The notes under the pieces were generated by a model, which was not told where the DNA came from, did not search any database, and saw only the letters and a list, made by a program, of their open reading frames with translations. Shown here piece by piece: positions 38,941 through 46,987 of a stretch of DNA of 64,000 bases; the stretch's first letter is position 1; every line of letters begins with the position of its first letter. Made by a program: the position numbers and the translations under genes. The DNA lies in NCBI GenBank assembly GCA_015068425.1, contig SVKK01000001.1, forward strand, positions 104,830 to 168,829, written 5' to 3'. The stretch comes from Oscillospiraceae bacterium (GTDB lineage: Bacteria > Bacillota > Clostridia > Oscillospirales > Oscillospiraceae).

Positions 38941-38969
38941 TTGCATTCACAAACGCCGTGATATATAAT
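38941..38969 (+). promoter_or_regulatory. Promoter of small TM gene 3
   Basis: TTGCAT-17-TATAAT. Confidence 0.75.
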
Positions 38970-39020
38970 GAGTTTAATAAATCAACTTCCGCTTATACTC
39001 TGTAAAGGAGGTCGTGAGAT

Positions 39021-39293
39021 ATGTCATTCTGGTATGCCGCTTTTTGGGGATTAGCTTGGGCATGGATGATGTTTTATGTCGGAACAGTTTGGTCATCAAT
39101 ATTGAACCTTAAAATAACCTTTTCCGCTCTTTTAATATCAGCACTAATTGTATGTGTCGCTGCAACCATTTTTATGTTTTATGCATCAGATAGAACTCTG
39201 ACTATCGGTTTTATTATTGGTGTCTCATTGATTGTTCTGAGCTGGGTTGCTGAAAAAATTTACTTTATGATCAAAAAGTCAAAAAATAGTTGA
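39021..39293 (+). CDS. Small 3-TM protein (paralogue 3)
   Basis: MSFWYAAFWGLAWAWMMFYVGTVWSSILNLKITFSALLISALIV... Confidence 0.7.
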   Translation: MSFWYAAFWGLAWAWMMFYVGTVWSSILNLKITFSALLISALIVCVAATIFMFYASDRTLTIGFIIGVSLIVLSWVAEKIYFMIKKSKNS

Positions 39294-39311
39294 GGAGGCT
39301 TTCGCCTCCTC
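39291..39311. terminator. Terminator between convergent small and large cassette genes
   Basis: tgaggaggctttcgcctcctctttttt. Confidence 0.75.
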
Positions 39312-39340
39312 TTTTTTGTTGCGAGGCAGATTTATCAGCT

Positions 39341-40924
39341 TTATTTATTTTCAGAGAAGCTGAAAAGATATCCATGAACAAAATTCTCCATAGCTTCTCT
39401 TTTTGCCTCTTTGGAAGTGACAAGTTCTATGAATGTTTTATCATCCTGATATGTAATGCTTTCTGCATATTTACCGGCTCCCCATACAAACAAATTTTCG
39501 GAACCCTCCTTTAGAAAATCCACACCGTGCGCTCTCATCATTTCCATAAAGTCTGCAGACATATTTATGGCTTCATTCTTCGTAAACATATTGTCCGCAA
39601 AAGCCTTTGCATGTTCGCCTATTGTTTTGTCTTTTACTTTTAGATATTTCAAATTATTTGAAACTATGGAAACTATCACTTCTGCTCCTGCGTGGATGAG
39701 GGCGCTTGTTAAGGCCTCACTATATGACGCGCCTGAGCGCAGTGCATGCTCAGCCTCCTCCGCAAAGGCATTCACACCCCTTGTCACCCATGTAGGTATT
39801 CCTGCCACACCCAGAGCATATACCGCCGCTTCCTGACCGGCTCTGTATGAAAAATCCTTTGCCTTCTCGCCCAGCATAGAATCTCTTTCCACATCGATGC
39901 CTAGCTTTTCCATAAGACGGTCGGCATAAAGATTTTTCGCCATAGCTTCCTCGTCATAGAGATCTCCGGCTACCCATTCTCCGTACAGCTCCTTATCTCT
40001 TTCTCTTTTCTCGGGATTGAAGCTGTAAACGGGATATATGCTCCTCTCCTCCGCAGGCTCTAAGCCACTGTAAAGCAAAGGACTGACCATAAGCACGGTA
40101 TCAGCCGCTTTTTCACCAAGCCCATACACACCGGCCTTTGTTTGTCGCCATCCATCCGCAAGGGTAGCAACATACGATTTCATTCCGTCTCCAAACTGCC
40201 AGCCATCCTCAAAAGCACCCGCTTTCAGCCATTTTCCTGTGCCGTCATTGGAATAGCCTATATTTTCCTTGTAATACTCCGCGCTGTCTTCTATTGCCTG
40301 CACTTTATATTTATTGCCGGTGTTAACGAAGTCTTTCACCTCGTCGAAGATAACAGGCTTTTCCACCGTTCGGGATTCGTACACCGCTTTGTCGGGATCT
40401 GTATTTATCTTCTGCAGATATGCGTCAAACTCCGGGTCTCCCGAGTAGCTCATACTTCCGAGGGTGGTCGGCTGAGGGGCATTTGCCTCCTTCGTAAAGA
40501 AATTCTCCCGATTGGGGTTGTCGAGCCTGTCGGCATAATAATCCGCCGTATCTTCAATCGCCTTTACCTGATACTGTCTGCTCGTATCTACAAAGTTTTT
40601 CACCTTATCCAAAATCGCAGGTTTTTCCACCGTTCGCGGGTCGTACACCGCCTTGTCGGCGTTGGACTTTATGTCCTGCAGATATGCGTTAAGCTGCGGG
40701 TCTCCCGAGTAGCTCATTCCTCCGAGGGTGGTCGGCTGAGGGGCTTCTTCCTCCCGAATTAAGAAACTATTCCGCTTATTGCTGTTTATCCTGTCGGCAT
40801 AGTACGTGGGCAGCTTTTCTATCGCCTGCACCTGATATTGCCTGCCGGTATTTATAAAATCCTTTACCTTGTCCCACACTGTGGGTTTTTCGGCATTATT
40901 CATATAATTATTTATTTTTGCCAT
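39341..40924 (-). CDS. Large cassette protein B with N-terminal YAD-containing repeats
   Basis: Three repeats WDKVKDFINTGRQYQVQAIEKLPTYYADRI.../LDKVKNFVDTSRQYQVKAIEDTADYYADRL...; C-terminal ITYQDDKTFIELVTSKEAKREAMENFVHGYLFSF. Confidence 0.7.
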   Translation of the reverse strand: MAKINNYMNNAEKPTVWDKVKDFINTGRQYQVQAIEKLPTYYADRINSNKRNSFLIREEEAPQPTTLGGMSYSGDPQLNAYLQDIKSNADKAVYDPRTVEKPAILDKVKNFVDTSRQYQVKAIEDTADYYADRLDNPNRENFFTKEANAPQPTTLGSMSYSGDPEFDAYLQKINTDPDKAVYESRTVEKPVIFDEVKDFVNTGNKYKVQAIEDSAEYYKENIGYSNDGTGKWLKAGAFEDGWQFGDGMKSYVATLADGWRQTKAGVYGLGEKAADTVLMVSPLLYSGLEPAEERSIYPVYSFNPEKRERDKELYGEWVAGDLYDEEAMAKNLYADRLMEKLGIDVERDSMLGEKAKDFSYRAGQEAAVYALGVAGIPTWVTRGVNAFAEEAEHALRSGASYSEALTSALIHAGAEVIVSIVSNNLKYLKVKDKTIGEHAKAFADNMFTKNEAINMSADFMEMMRAHGVDFLKEGSENLFVWGAGKYAESITYQDDKTFIELVTSKEAKREAMENFVHGYLFSFSENK

Positions 40925-41106
40925 TTTCTCTCCTTTTCTTAAAAGTCCCCGCCCTATCTTGCGGGTCGGTCAGGTGCCCGACCCCTACAGGAATAACGCC
41001 AAATCCTTAAAAGCCTTCCACCCGTAGGGGCGATTCACGAATCGCCCGTCTCTTTCGGCGGGGTGTGGGCACCCCGCCCTACGGCTCCCCATTTCTTCCC
41101 GCCGCC

Positions 41107-41135
41107 TTGCATTCACAAACGCCGTGATATATAAT
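41107..41135 (+). promoter_or_regulatory. Promoter of small TM gene 4
   Basis: TTGCAT-17-TATAAT. Confidence 0.75.
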
Positions 41136-41185
41136 GAGCTTAATAAATCAACTTCCGCTTTCTTAATAATGTAGGAGGACGAGTT

Positions 41186-41449
41186 ATGCCGTTTGGATAC
41201 GCCCTGTTTTTCGGATTTATTGCCGCGATACATGTGCAAAAGATTATTAAAATCTGGTTGGAAGTGTTTAAGGTTCATCAGCAAATAGACAAAAAACTAT
41301 GGTATGTAGCTATCCCTATCCTATGGGTAATCATTACCATTTTTCTTGTATACACTTCAGAAACTGTCGCTATTATCGCTTTATTTTTCTATGTTGTTAT
41401 AACAGTTATTAGCAACTTTATTAATGATTCAAGAAAACGAAGAAGATAG
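41186..41449 (+). CDS. Small 3-TM protein (paralogue 4)
   Basis: MPFGYALFFGFIAAIHVQKIIKIWLEVFKVHQQIDKKLWYVAIPILW... Confidence 0.65.
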   Translation: MPFGYALFFGFIAAIHVQKIIKIWLEVFKVHQQIDKKLWYVAIPILWVIITIFLVYTSETVAIIALFFYVVITVISNFINDSRKRRR

Positions 41450-41459
41450 CACGCATATT

Positions 41460-41477
41460 GGGGAGCTTTTGCTCCCC
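41460..41477. terminator. Terminator between convergent small and large cassette genes
   Basis: ggggagcttttgctccccttttta. Confidence 0.75.
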
Positions 41478-41480
41478 TTT

Positions 41481-43277
41481 TTATTTTTCTCCTGTCTTTA
41501 TCTTCTTTTTGAGATATTCGGAACATATATTTCTGCCAAAATCTTCACTCCCCATGTCAGCATTGGATGCTGCTGGTAAAAGTGGAGGTTTATAGGCATC
41601 AGGTAACGTCGGGTATTTTTGTTGGGCAGTAAGGGCAGGTTGTCTCCTCATTGTACTCCCTTCTGCATCCGACCATGAACTATACTCCCCCTTTGAGAAA
41701 CTTCTTCGGTCTGCGTTTCTTTTTTGTTTGGCTGGATCTATAAAGCTAAGAACGAAACCCGAGGCGAAATCTTCTATAGCCTCATTCAGCGCATCTCTTG
41801 ACCAGAAAAGTTCGCGGAAGGTTTTGTCATCCTGATAGGTGAGCCATTGTCCGAATTTTTTTACTGTATTCGCAAGCATCTCTTCAAAACCACTATTCGT
41901 GGCGTCTCCCAAAATACTTTTTAGTTCTTCTGTCAATTTCTTGGAGGTATATGCTCCAACTTTTTCAATTTCATTTGTACTCGGTGTTTTCCCTAAACCC
42001 TTAGCTTTTCTTGCTATTGTACCTACCAATATCTCAGCACCTGCGCTTATAAGTCCGCTCGTTGCCGCCTCGTCATAGCTGGCGCCTTCCCTCGCAGCGT
42101 GCTCCGCCTCGCTTCCGAAGGCATTCACGCCCGTGGTAAGCCACCACGGAACACCCACAGCCTGCAGAACGGTAACTGCCGCAAGCTCTCCCGCTTCTTT
42201 CGCAAGCGCTCTGGACTTCGTCCCCAAGAATGAATCGCGCTCTACATCAAGGTCGGGATTTCTCGCAAGGTAATCTGCGTAAATGGTTTCCGCTATGGCA
42301 TCCTCATCAATAAGGTCTTTAGCCACAAACTCCGCCGCACGCTGTTTTTCCGCATTTCTTGCATCCATACTAAAGCGGTAAACGGGGTATATGTTCACTT
42401 CTTCCGAGGGCATCAGCCCTCCGTAAGACCAGGCTCCCAGCATCTTCGTGCTGTCTGCCGCACTTTCTCCCAACCTAAGTGCACCGGAAATCGTGTTCAT
42501 ATTTAAGTCCGCATGCGTTGCCTGAGCTGCCCTGCGTAAATCTCCGGGCTGCCAACCGTCGCTGAACGAACCGGACTGGAACCACGTATCGTCCGTGTTA
42601 GGTTTGCGCAAAGCCTCTTCCTTGTAATACTCCGCGGTGTCTTCTATTGCCTGCACTTTATACTTATTGCCGGTATTCACGAAGTCTTTCACTTCATTGA
42701 AAACTGCGGGTTTTTCCACCGTTCGCGGGTCGTACACCGCCTTGTCGGCATTGGCTTTTATGTCCTGCAGATATGCGTTAAGCTGCGGGTCTCCCGAGTA
42801 GCTCATTCCTCCGAGGGTGGTCGGCTGAGGGGCTTCTTCCTCCCGAATTAAGAAATTATTCCGCTTGGGGTTGTCGAGCCTGTCGGCATAATAATCCGCC
42901 GTATCTTCAATCGCCTTTACCTGATACTGTCTGCTCGTATCTACAAAGTTTTTCACCTTATCCAAAATCGCAGGTTTTTCCACCGTTCGCGGGTCGTACA
43001 CCGCCTTGTCGGCGTTGGACTTTATGTCCTGCAGATATGCGTTAAGCTGCGGGTCTCCCGAGTAGCTCATTCCTCCGAGGGTGGTCGGCTGAGGGGCTTC
43101 TTCCTCCCGAATTAAGAAATTATTCCGCTTGGGGTTGTCGAGCCTGTCGGCATAGTAGGTCGGAAGCTTTTCTATCGCCTGTACCTGATATTGCCTGCCG
43201 GTATTTATAAAATCCTTTACCTTGTCCCACACTGTGGGTTTTTCGGCATTATTCGTAAAATTATTTATTTTTGCCAT
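41481..43277 (-). CDS. Large cassette protein A with N-terminal YAD-containing repeats
   Basis: Three ~88-aa repeats; shared middle AKDLIDEDAIAETIYADYLARNPDLDVERDS; C-terminal FGQWLTYQDDKTFRELFWS... Confidence 0.7.
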   Translation of the reverse strand: MAKINNFTNNAEKPTVWDKVKDFINTGRQYQVQAIEKLPTYYADRLDNPKRNNFLIREEEAPQPTTLGGMSYSGDPQLNAYLQDIKSNADKAVYDPRTVEKPAILDKVKNFVDTSRQYQVKAIEDTADYYADRLDNPKRNNFLIREEEAPQPTTLGGMSYSGDPQLNAYLQDIKANADKAVYDPRTVEKPAVFNEVKDFVNTGNKYKVQAIEDTAEYYKEEALRKPNTDDTWFQSGSFSDGWQPGDLRRAAQATHADLNMNTISGALRLGESAADSTKMLGAWSYGGLMPSEEVNIYPVYRFSMDARNAEKQRAAEFVAKDLIDEDAIAETIYADYLARNPDLDVERDSFLGTKSRALAKEAGELAAVTVLQAVGVPWWLTTGVNAFGSEAEHAAREGASYDEAATSGLISAGAEILVGTIARKAKGLGKTPSTNEIEKVGAYTSKKLTEELKSILGDATNSGFEEMLANTVKKFGQWLTYQDDKTFRELFWSRDALNEAIEDFASGFVLSFIDPAKQKRNADRRSFSKGEYSSWSDAEGSTMRRQPALTAQQKYPTLPDAYKPPLLPAASNADMGSEDFGRNICSEYLKKKIKTGEK

Positions 43278-43461
43278 TTTCTCTCCTTTTCTTAAAAGTC
43301 CCCCGCCCTATCTTGCGGGTCGGTCAGGTGCCCGACCCCTACAGGGAATAACGCCAAATCCTTAAAAGCCTTGCACCCGTATGGGCGATTCACGAATCGC
43401 CCGCCTCTTTCGGCGGGGTGTGGGCACCCCGCCCTACGGATCCCCATTTCTTCCCGCCGCC

Positions 43462-43490
43462 TTGCATTCCCAATCGCCGTGATATATAAT
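43462..43490 (+). promoter_or_regulatory. Promoter of small TM gene 5
   Basis: TTGCAT-17-TATAAT. Confidence 0.75.
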
Positions 43491-43541
43491 GTTCGTAATG
43501 AATCAACTTCCGCTTAGACTCTGCAAAGGAGGTCATAATCC

Positions 43542-43811
43542 ATGCCGTTCTGGTACGCTGTTTTTTTGGGATTAATGTGGTCTATCGGTATGCTTTTTGT
43601 AGAAATAACTTGGGCATCTATACTCAAACTCAACATCTCATTTACATTTTTTTTGATATCAATTCCCATCGTATGTGTCGCCGTAACCGCATTTTGTCTA
43701 CTCGCATCAGATAAAGCTTTCTTTGTTGGTTTTGGTGTTGGCGCCGCGTTGGTTCTTTTATCCATATTTTCACGCATTATAATTGAGTTGATCAAAAAAT
43801 CAAAACAGTGA
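43542..43811 (+). CDS. Small 3-TM protein (paralogue 5)
   Basis: MPFWYAVFLGLMWSIGMLFVEITWASILKLNISFTFFLISIPIV... Confidence 0.7.
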   Translation: MPFWYAVFLGLMWSIGMLFVEITWASILKLNISFTFFLISIPIVCVAVTAFCLLASDKAFFVGFGVGAALVLLSIFSRIIIELIKKSKQ

Positions 43812-43813
43812 CT

Positions 43814-43833
43814 GAGGAGGCGAAAGCCTCCTC
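43814..43833. terminator. Terminator of cassette 5
   Basis: gaggaggcgaaagcctcctctttttt. Confidence 0.75.
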
Positions 43834-43852
43834 TTTTTTGTTTTTGTAGCAG

Positions 43853-43932
43853 GCCGTAGGGCGGGGGCTTGCTCCCGCCGCGGTGAAACATCTCATCCGT
43901 TGCGGCGGGGTGTGGGCACCCCGCCCTACGGC
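43853..43932. repeat. MITE/REP-like element, second copy
   Basis: gccgtagggcggggg...ccccgccctacggc. Confidence 0.8.
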
Positions 43933-43954
43933 TTCCCTATTTCTTCCCGCCGCC

Positions 43955-43983
43955 TCGCATTCCCAAACGCCGTGATATATAAT
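43955..43983 (+). promoter_or_regulatory. Promoter of small TM gene 6 (variant -35)
   Basis: TCGCAT-17-TATAAT. Confidence 0.65.
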
Positions 43984-44034
43984 GTTCGTAATGAATCAAC
44001 TTCCGCTTAGACTCTGCAAAGGAGGTCATAATCC

Positions 44035-44304
44035 ATGCCGTTTTGGTTTGCTGCTTTCCTTGGGTTTTGTTTTGCATATGCGTTATGGTTCGTAGAAATA
44101 ACTTGGCTAACATTATTTAAAATTAGTGTCACATCTCTTACGCGCTTCATTTCAATTGCAATATTTTGGATTGCCATAACCGCTTTTTTTCTTCTCGCGT
44201 CAGACAAGGTTTTGAGTATTGGTATTGCCGTTGAGGGATCATTAGTTGTCTTGTCAGTATTTGCTAATAAAATAGTTGAGTGGATCAAAAAATCGAAAGA
44301 ATAA
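44035..44304 (+). CDS. Small 3-TM protein (paralogue 6, identical to paralogue 2)
   Basis: Translation identical to 38530-38799. Confidence 0.7.
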   Translation: MPFWFAAFLGFCFAYALWFVEITWLTLFKISVTSLTRFISIAIFWIAITAFFLLASDKVLSIGIAVEGSLVVLSVFANKIVEWIKKSKE

Positions 44305-44306
44305 TC

Positions 44307-44326
44307 GAGGAGGCTTTTGCCTCCTC
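44307..44326. terminator. Terminator-like hairpin between convergent small TM gene and terS
   Basis: gaggaggcttttgcctcctc. Confidence 0.55.
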
Positions 44327-44365
44327 AATTATTTTGCGAGGCAAATTTATTTGATTTATGGATTT

Positions 44366-44851
44366 TCAAAAGCCCCGTCCGCCCTCGAGCTGTTCCAAGA
44401 AGGCTTCAACGCCCTGAAAAGTCTCCTTTTCTCGCGGCTGCTCGGAGAGCATATCCAGCTTCCCGATGGCCGAGAGAGCCTTTATCGCACCGTCGGCGTC
44501 AAAATCCCATGTTCCGTCATGGACATAGCTCTGGCTGGACTTATCCCAGACCATATGGGGCGTGGGCTCCATGCACCGCTCCGCCACCTCCGCAAGCTTC
44601 CGCTTCACCCAATCCTGAGAAATATCCTCCTCGGCATTGGCGGATGTCCGCGCCTTTATATAGGCACTGATTTTCCCGTTTTTCAAAAGTCTGCTTGCCT
44701 GCACTGCCGCGGTTTTTTTCGAATATCCCGCCTTTTTCGCCGCGATTTTCGGCTCCGCGCCTTCTATAATCGCCTCCGCAAACTTAAACTGCCTCTCCGT
44801 GAGGGCAGATTTCAGCTCGCCGACGTCCATAGCTCCTGCATCATTTTCCAT
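44366..44851 (-). CDS. terS: Phage terminase small subunit
   Basis: ALTERQFKFAEAIIEGAEPKIAAKKAGYSKKTAAVQASRLLKNGKISAYIKAR (Terminase_2-like). Confidence 0.88.
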   Translation of the reverse strand: MENDAGAMDVGELKSALTERQFKFAEAIIEGAEPKIAAKKAGYSKKTAAVQASRLLKNGKISAYIKARTSANAEEDISQDWVKRKLAEVAERCMEPTPHMVWDKSSQSYVHDGTWDFDADGAIKALSAIGKLDMLSEQPREKETFQGVEAFLEQLEGGRGF

Positions 44852-45194
44852 CCCTTCCCCTCCTTTCTCTTGGCTTTATATCCCGCAAAACCGCTGCGGG
44901 GTCATCATATCCCCTGCTTTTCAGCAGCGCGTCAATCCCGCCGCTATAAACCGCCGCTGTATACTGCCCATAGCTGAGTCCGAAGGCCTTTGCCTCCGCG
45001 TCCACACGGGCAAGGCTTTTGCCCCGCAAATCCCTGTGGTCGCAAAGGCGCTCGGAAGGGCTCTTTCTCTTTTTTCCGGCGGGACGCTTTCTTGCGCGGC
45101 TGCAGTTCGGGCAATATTTCTGATTCGGAGCTGTTCGCTCCACCGCTTTTCCGCAGCGGGCACACTCTATGTAAATTACCGTTATCTCTTTCAT
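44841..45194 (-). CDS. Small phage zinc-ribbon protein
   Basis: MKEITVIYIECARCGKAVERTAPNQKYCPNCSRARKRPAGKKRK... Confidence 0.65.
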   Translation of the reverse strand: MKEITVIYIECARCGKAVERTAPNQKYCPNCSRARKRPAGKKRKSPSERLCDHRDLRGKSLARVDAEAKAFGLSYGQYTAAVYSGGIDALLKSRGYDDPAAVLRDIKPRERRGRDGK

Positions 45195-45219
45195 ATTCCT
45201 TGCCTCCTCACCCTCTCTT

Positions 45220-45397
45220 GTTGCACTGCGCAACCAAAAGAGTTAAGTTCGGCGGAAAACACCGCACTTAGGAATGCAGCATTTTCCGCCTTTTATCTGT
45301 TGCGCTATGCAACCTTAATTCGAATATAGCACCTAAAACGTCGGTTTGTCAATAGCACTGCGCAACTTTTTTAAGCAAAACTATTGCGCTGCGCAAT
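45220..45397. promoter_or_regulatory. Array of four palindromic candidate repressor operators
   Basis: GTTGCACTGCGCAAC (45220), GTTGCGCTATGCAAC (45299), ATAGCACTGCGCAAC (45352), ATTGCGCTGCGCAAT (45383) between divergent lytic and repressor genes. Confidence 0.8.
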
Positions 45398-45433
45398 TAA
45401 TTGTGTTAAGATTTCCAAAAAGGGGGAAGCGCA

Positions 45434-46243
45434 ATGAAGCTTGAAGAAATCGGCTCCAGAATTAAATATGCCCGCGAGCTGCGGGGCTTTACGATGGCAG
45501 AGCTTGCCGACAAAGTTGGTGTAAACAAGTCCACCATCAAGCGCTATGAGGACGCGCTGATAGCAAATCCCAAGCTCCCCGCTCTCCAGTCCATAGCCCT
45601 TGCTCTGGGAGTCAGCCCCGCCTGGCTGCTCTGCAAGAGCGAGGATATTTACCCCGTGGCGGAGACTCCCGCGCTGCCGCTGGAGCTCCACGAGATTGTG
45701 GCGGAGCTTAATGACAACGGGGTTACGGAGCTGCTGGATTACGGCCAGTATCTCTACAGCAAGGATGAATTCCGCCTTGCCGAGGGGGAGAGCCGCAATT
45801 TCTATCCCCTTCCCAAGTCCAATGCTCCCAAGGGCGAGATAAGATATATCCGCCATTACCTCACCCCCGCCGCCGCAGGTTACGCCTCCCCCATTGAGGG
45901 CGAGGATTATGAGCTTATTGCCGTAACGGAGGATGTCCCTGCCCGCGCTGATTTTTGCATCAGCATCTCCGGCGACTCCATGGCTCCCTATATCGAGGAC
46001 GGAAGCACCGTATATGTCCAGCGGGACGCAAGTCTTGAGGCATTTGATGTTGGTGTTTTCTTCGTGGACGGTGATGTGCTTTGCAAGCAGTACTGCACCG
46101 ATTCCTTCGGAACGCTGTATCTTCTCTCCGCCAATCCCAAGCGGGAGGACGCAAACCGCATCATTCCCCGGGGCAGCGACTCCACCGTTGTCTGCTTCGG
46201 CAAGGTTCTCCTCAAGCGTAAGCTCCCCAAGCCGATTTATTGA
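45434..46243 (+). CDS. CI-like phage repressor: XRE HTH plus S24/LexA-type peptidase domain
   Basis: RGFTMAELADKVGVNKSTIKRYEDALIANPKLPALQSIALALGV; ISGDSMAPYIEDGSTVYVQ. Confidence 0.92.
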   Translation: MKLEEIGSRIKYARELRGFTMAELADKVGVNKSTIKRYEDALIANPKLPALQSIALALGVSPAWLLCKSEDIYPVAETPALPLELHEIVAELNDNGVTELLDYGQYLYSKDEFRLAEGESRNFYPLPKSNAPKGEIRYIRHYLTPAAAGYASPIEGEDYELIAVTEDVPARADFCISISGDSMAPYIEDGSTVYVQRDASLEAFDVGVFFVDGDVLCKQYCTDSFGTLYLLSANPKREDANRIIPRGSDSTVVCFGKVLLKRKLPKPIY

Positions 46244-46284
46244 TATTAACATAGAGACAAATTCAAAAAGGAGGATAAGCAAGA

Positions 46285-46938
46285 ATGACACAGAAGCAAA
46301 TAGTCGAAAAATACAATGTGGACATCAATTCCTTTGTGAAGTTCCTGAACGCCAACTCTCTCCCCTGGTCTGTTGACTCTGTCGGTATCGTGATTGAGGA
46401 CGATCTTATTGAAGATTACATCGCCAAATACAAAGAAAATCCCGATGCCGCCGAAGCTGCCGCCTCTCCCGCAGAGGATCCCAACGCTCCCAAGCTGGGC
46501 ATGAAATGGTATAAGTTTCTTATTTACTTTGCCCTCTTTGCCAGCGCTGTTCTTAACTTTCTCAGCTCCCTCACATATTTCACCGGCTCTGTATATTTCT
46601 CAGCCTCAAACGGCGCTATTTCCGCGGAACAGGTTTACGCTGCTTTCGGCGCGCTCAAAATCATAGACATCGCTTACGGCGCTTACATAGTCGCCTTCGC
46701 CATTTTCGCGCTGGTGCTCAGAAGCCATCTGGCAGGCTACAGCGCCAAGGCACCCAAGATGGTAACCGTTTTCTATGCCATTAGCGCCGCTGTGCCCCTT
46801 GTCTATAACCTTGTCACCGGCGCCATTGTTGGCGTTTCCGTTGCGGGCGACGCCGCCGTCTCCATTATTATCAATCTTATATTCCTCTTCGCAAATATGC
46901 GATACTTCAAGCGCAGAGCCCACCTCTTCGTCAACTGA
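46285..46938 (+). CDS. Membrane protein of unknown function
   Basis: 217 aa, multiple hydrophobic segments. Confidence 0.6.
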   Translation: MTQKQIVEKYNVDINSFVKFLNANSLPWSVDSVGIVIEDDLIEDYIAKYKENPDAAEAAASPAEDPNAPKLGMKWYKFLIYFALFASAVLNFLSSLTYFTGSVYFSASNGAISAEQVYAAFGALKIIDIAYGAYIVAFAIFALVLRSHLAGYSAKAPKMVTVFYAISAAVPLVYNLVTGAIVGVSVAGDAAVSIIINLIFLFANMRYFKRRAHLFVN

Positions 46939-46943
46939 ATACA

Positions 46944-46975
46944 AAAAAGGGAAGGCCATAGGCTTTCCCTTTTGG
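46944..46975. terminator. Terminator between convergent genes
   Basis: aaaaagggaaggcc-ata-ggctttcccttttg. Confidence 0.7.
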
Positions 46976-46987
46976 CTTTTCCTGCCC

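Larger units (their letters stand above)
17628..46243. mobile_element. Prophage-like element with podovirus-like structural genes; no integrase or replication genes in the ORF track
   Basis: Contiguous phage genes: CI-like repressor, terS, terL, scaffold, capsid, holin, adaptor, nozzle, portal, fibre, endolysin, toxin-like proteins. Ends are approximate; no att sites identified. Confidence 0.85.

Noticed and set aside
40260-43260. CRISPR-like regularly repeated sequence
   Set aside because: Repeats are ~260 bp, in frame and protein-coding (YAD repeats); no short repeat/spacer pattern and no cas genes.
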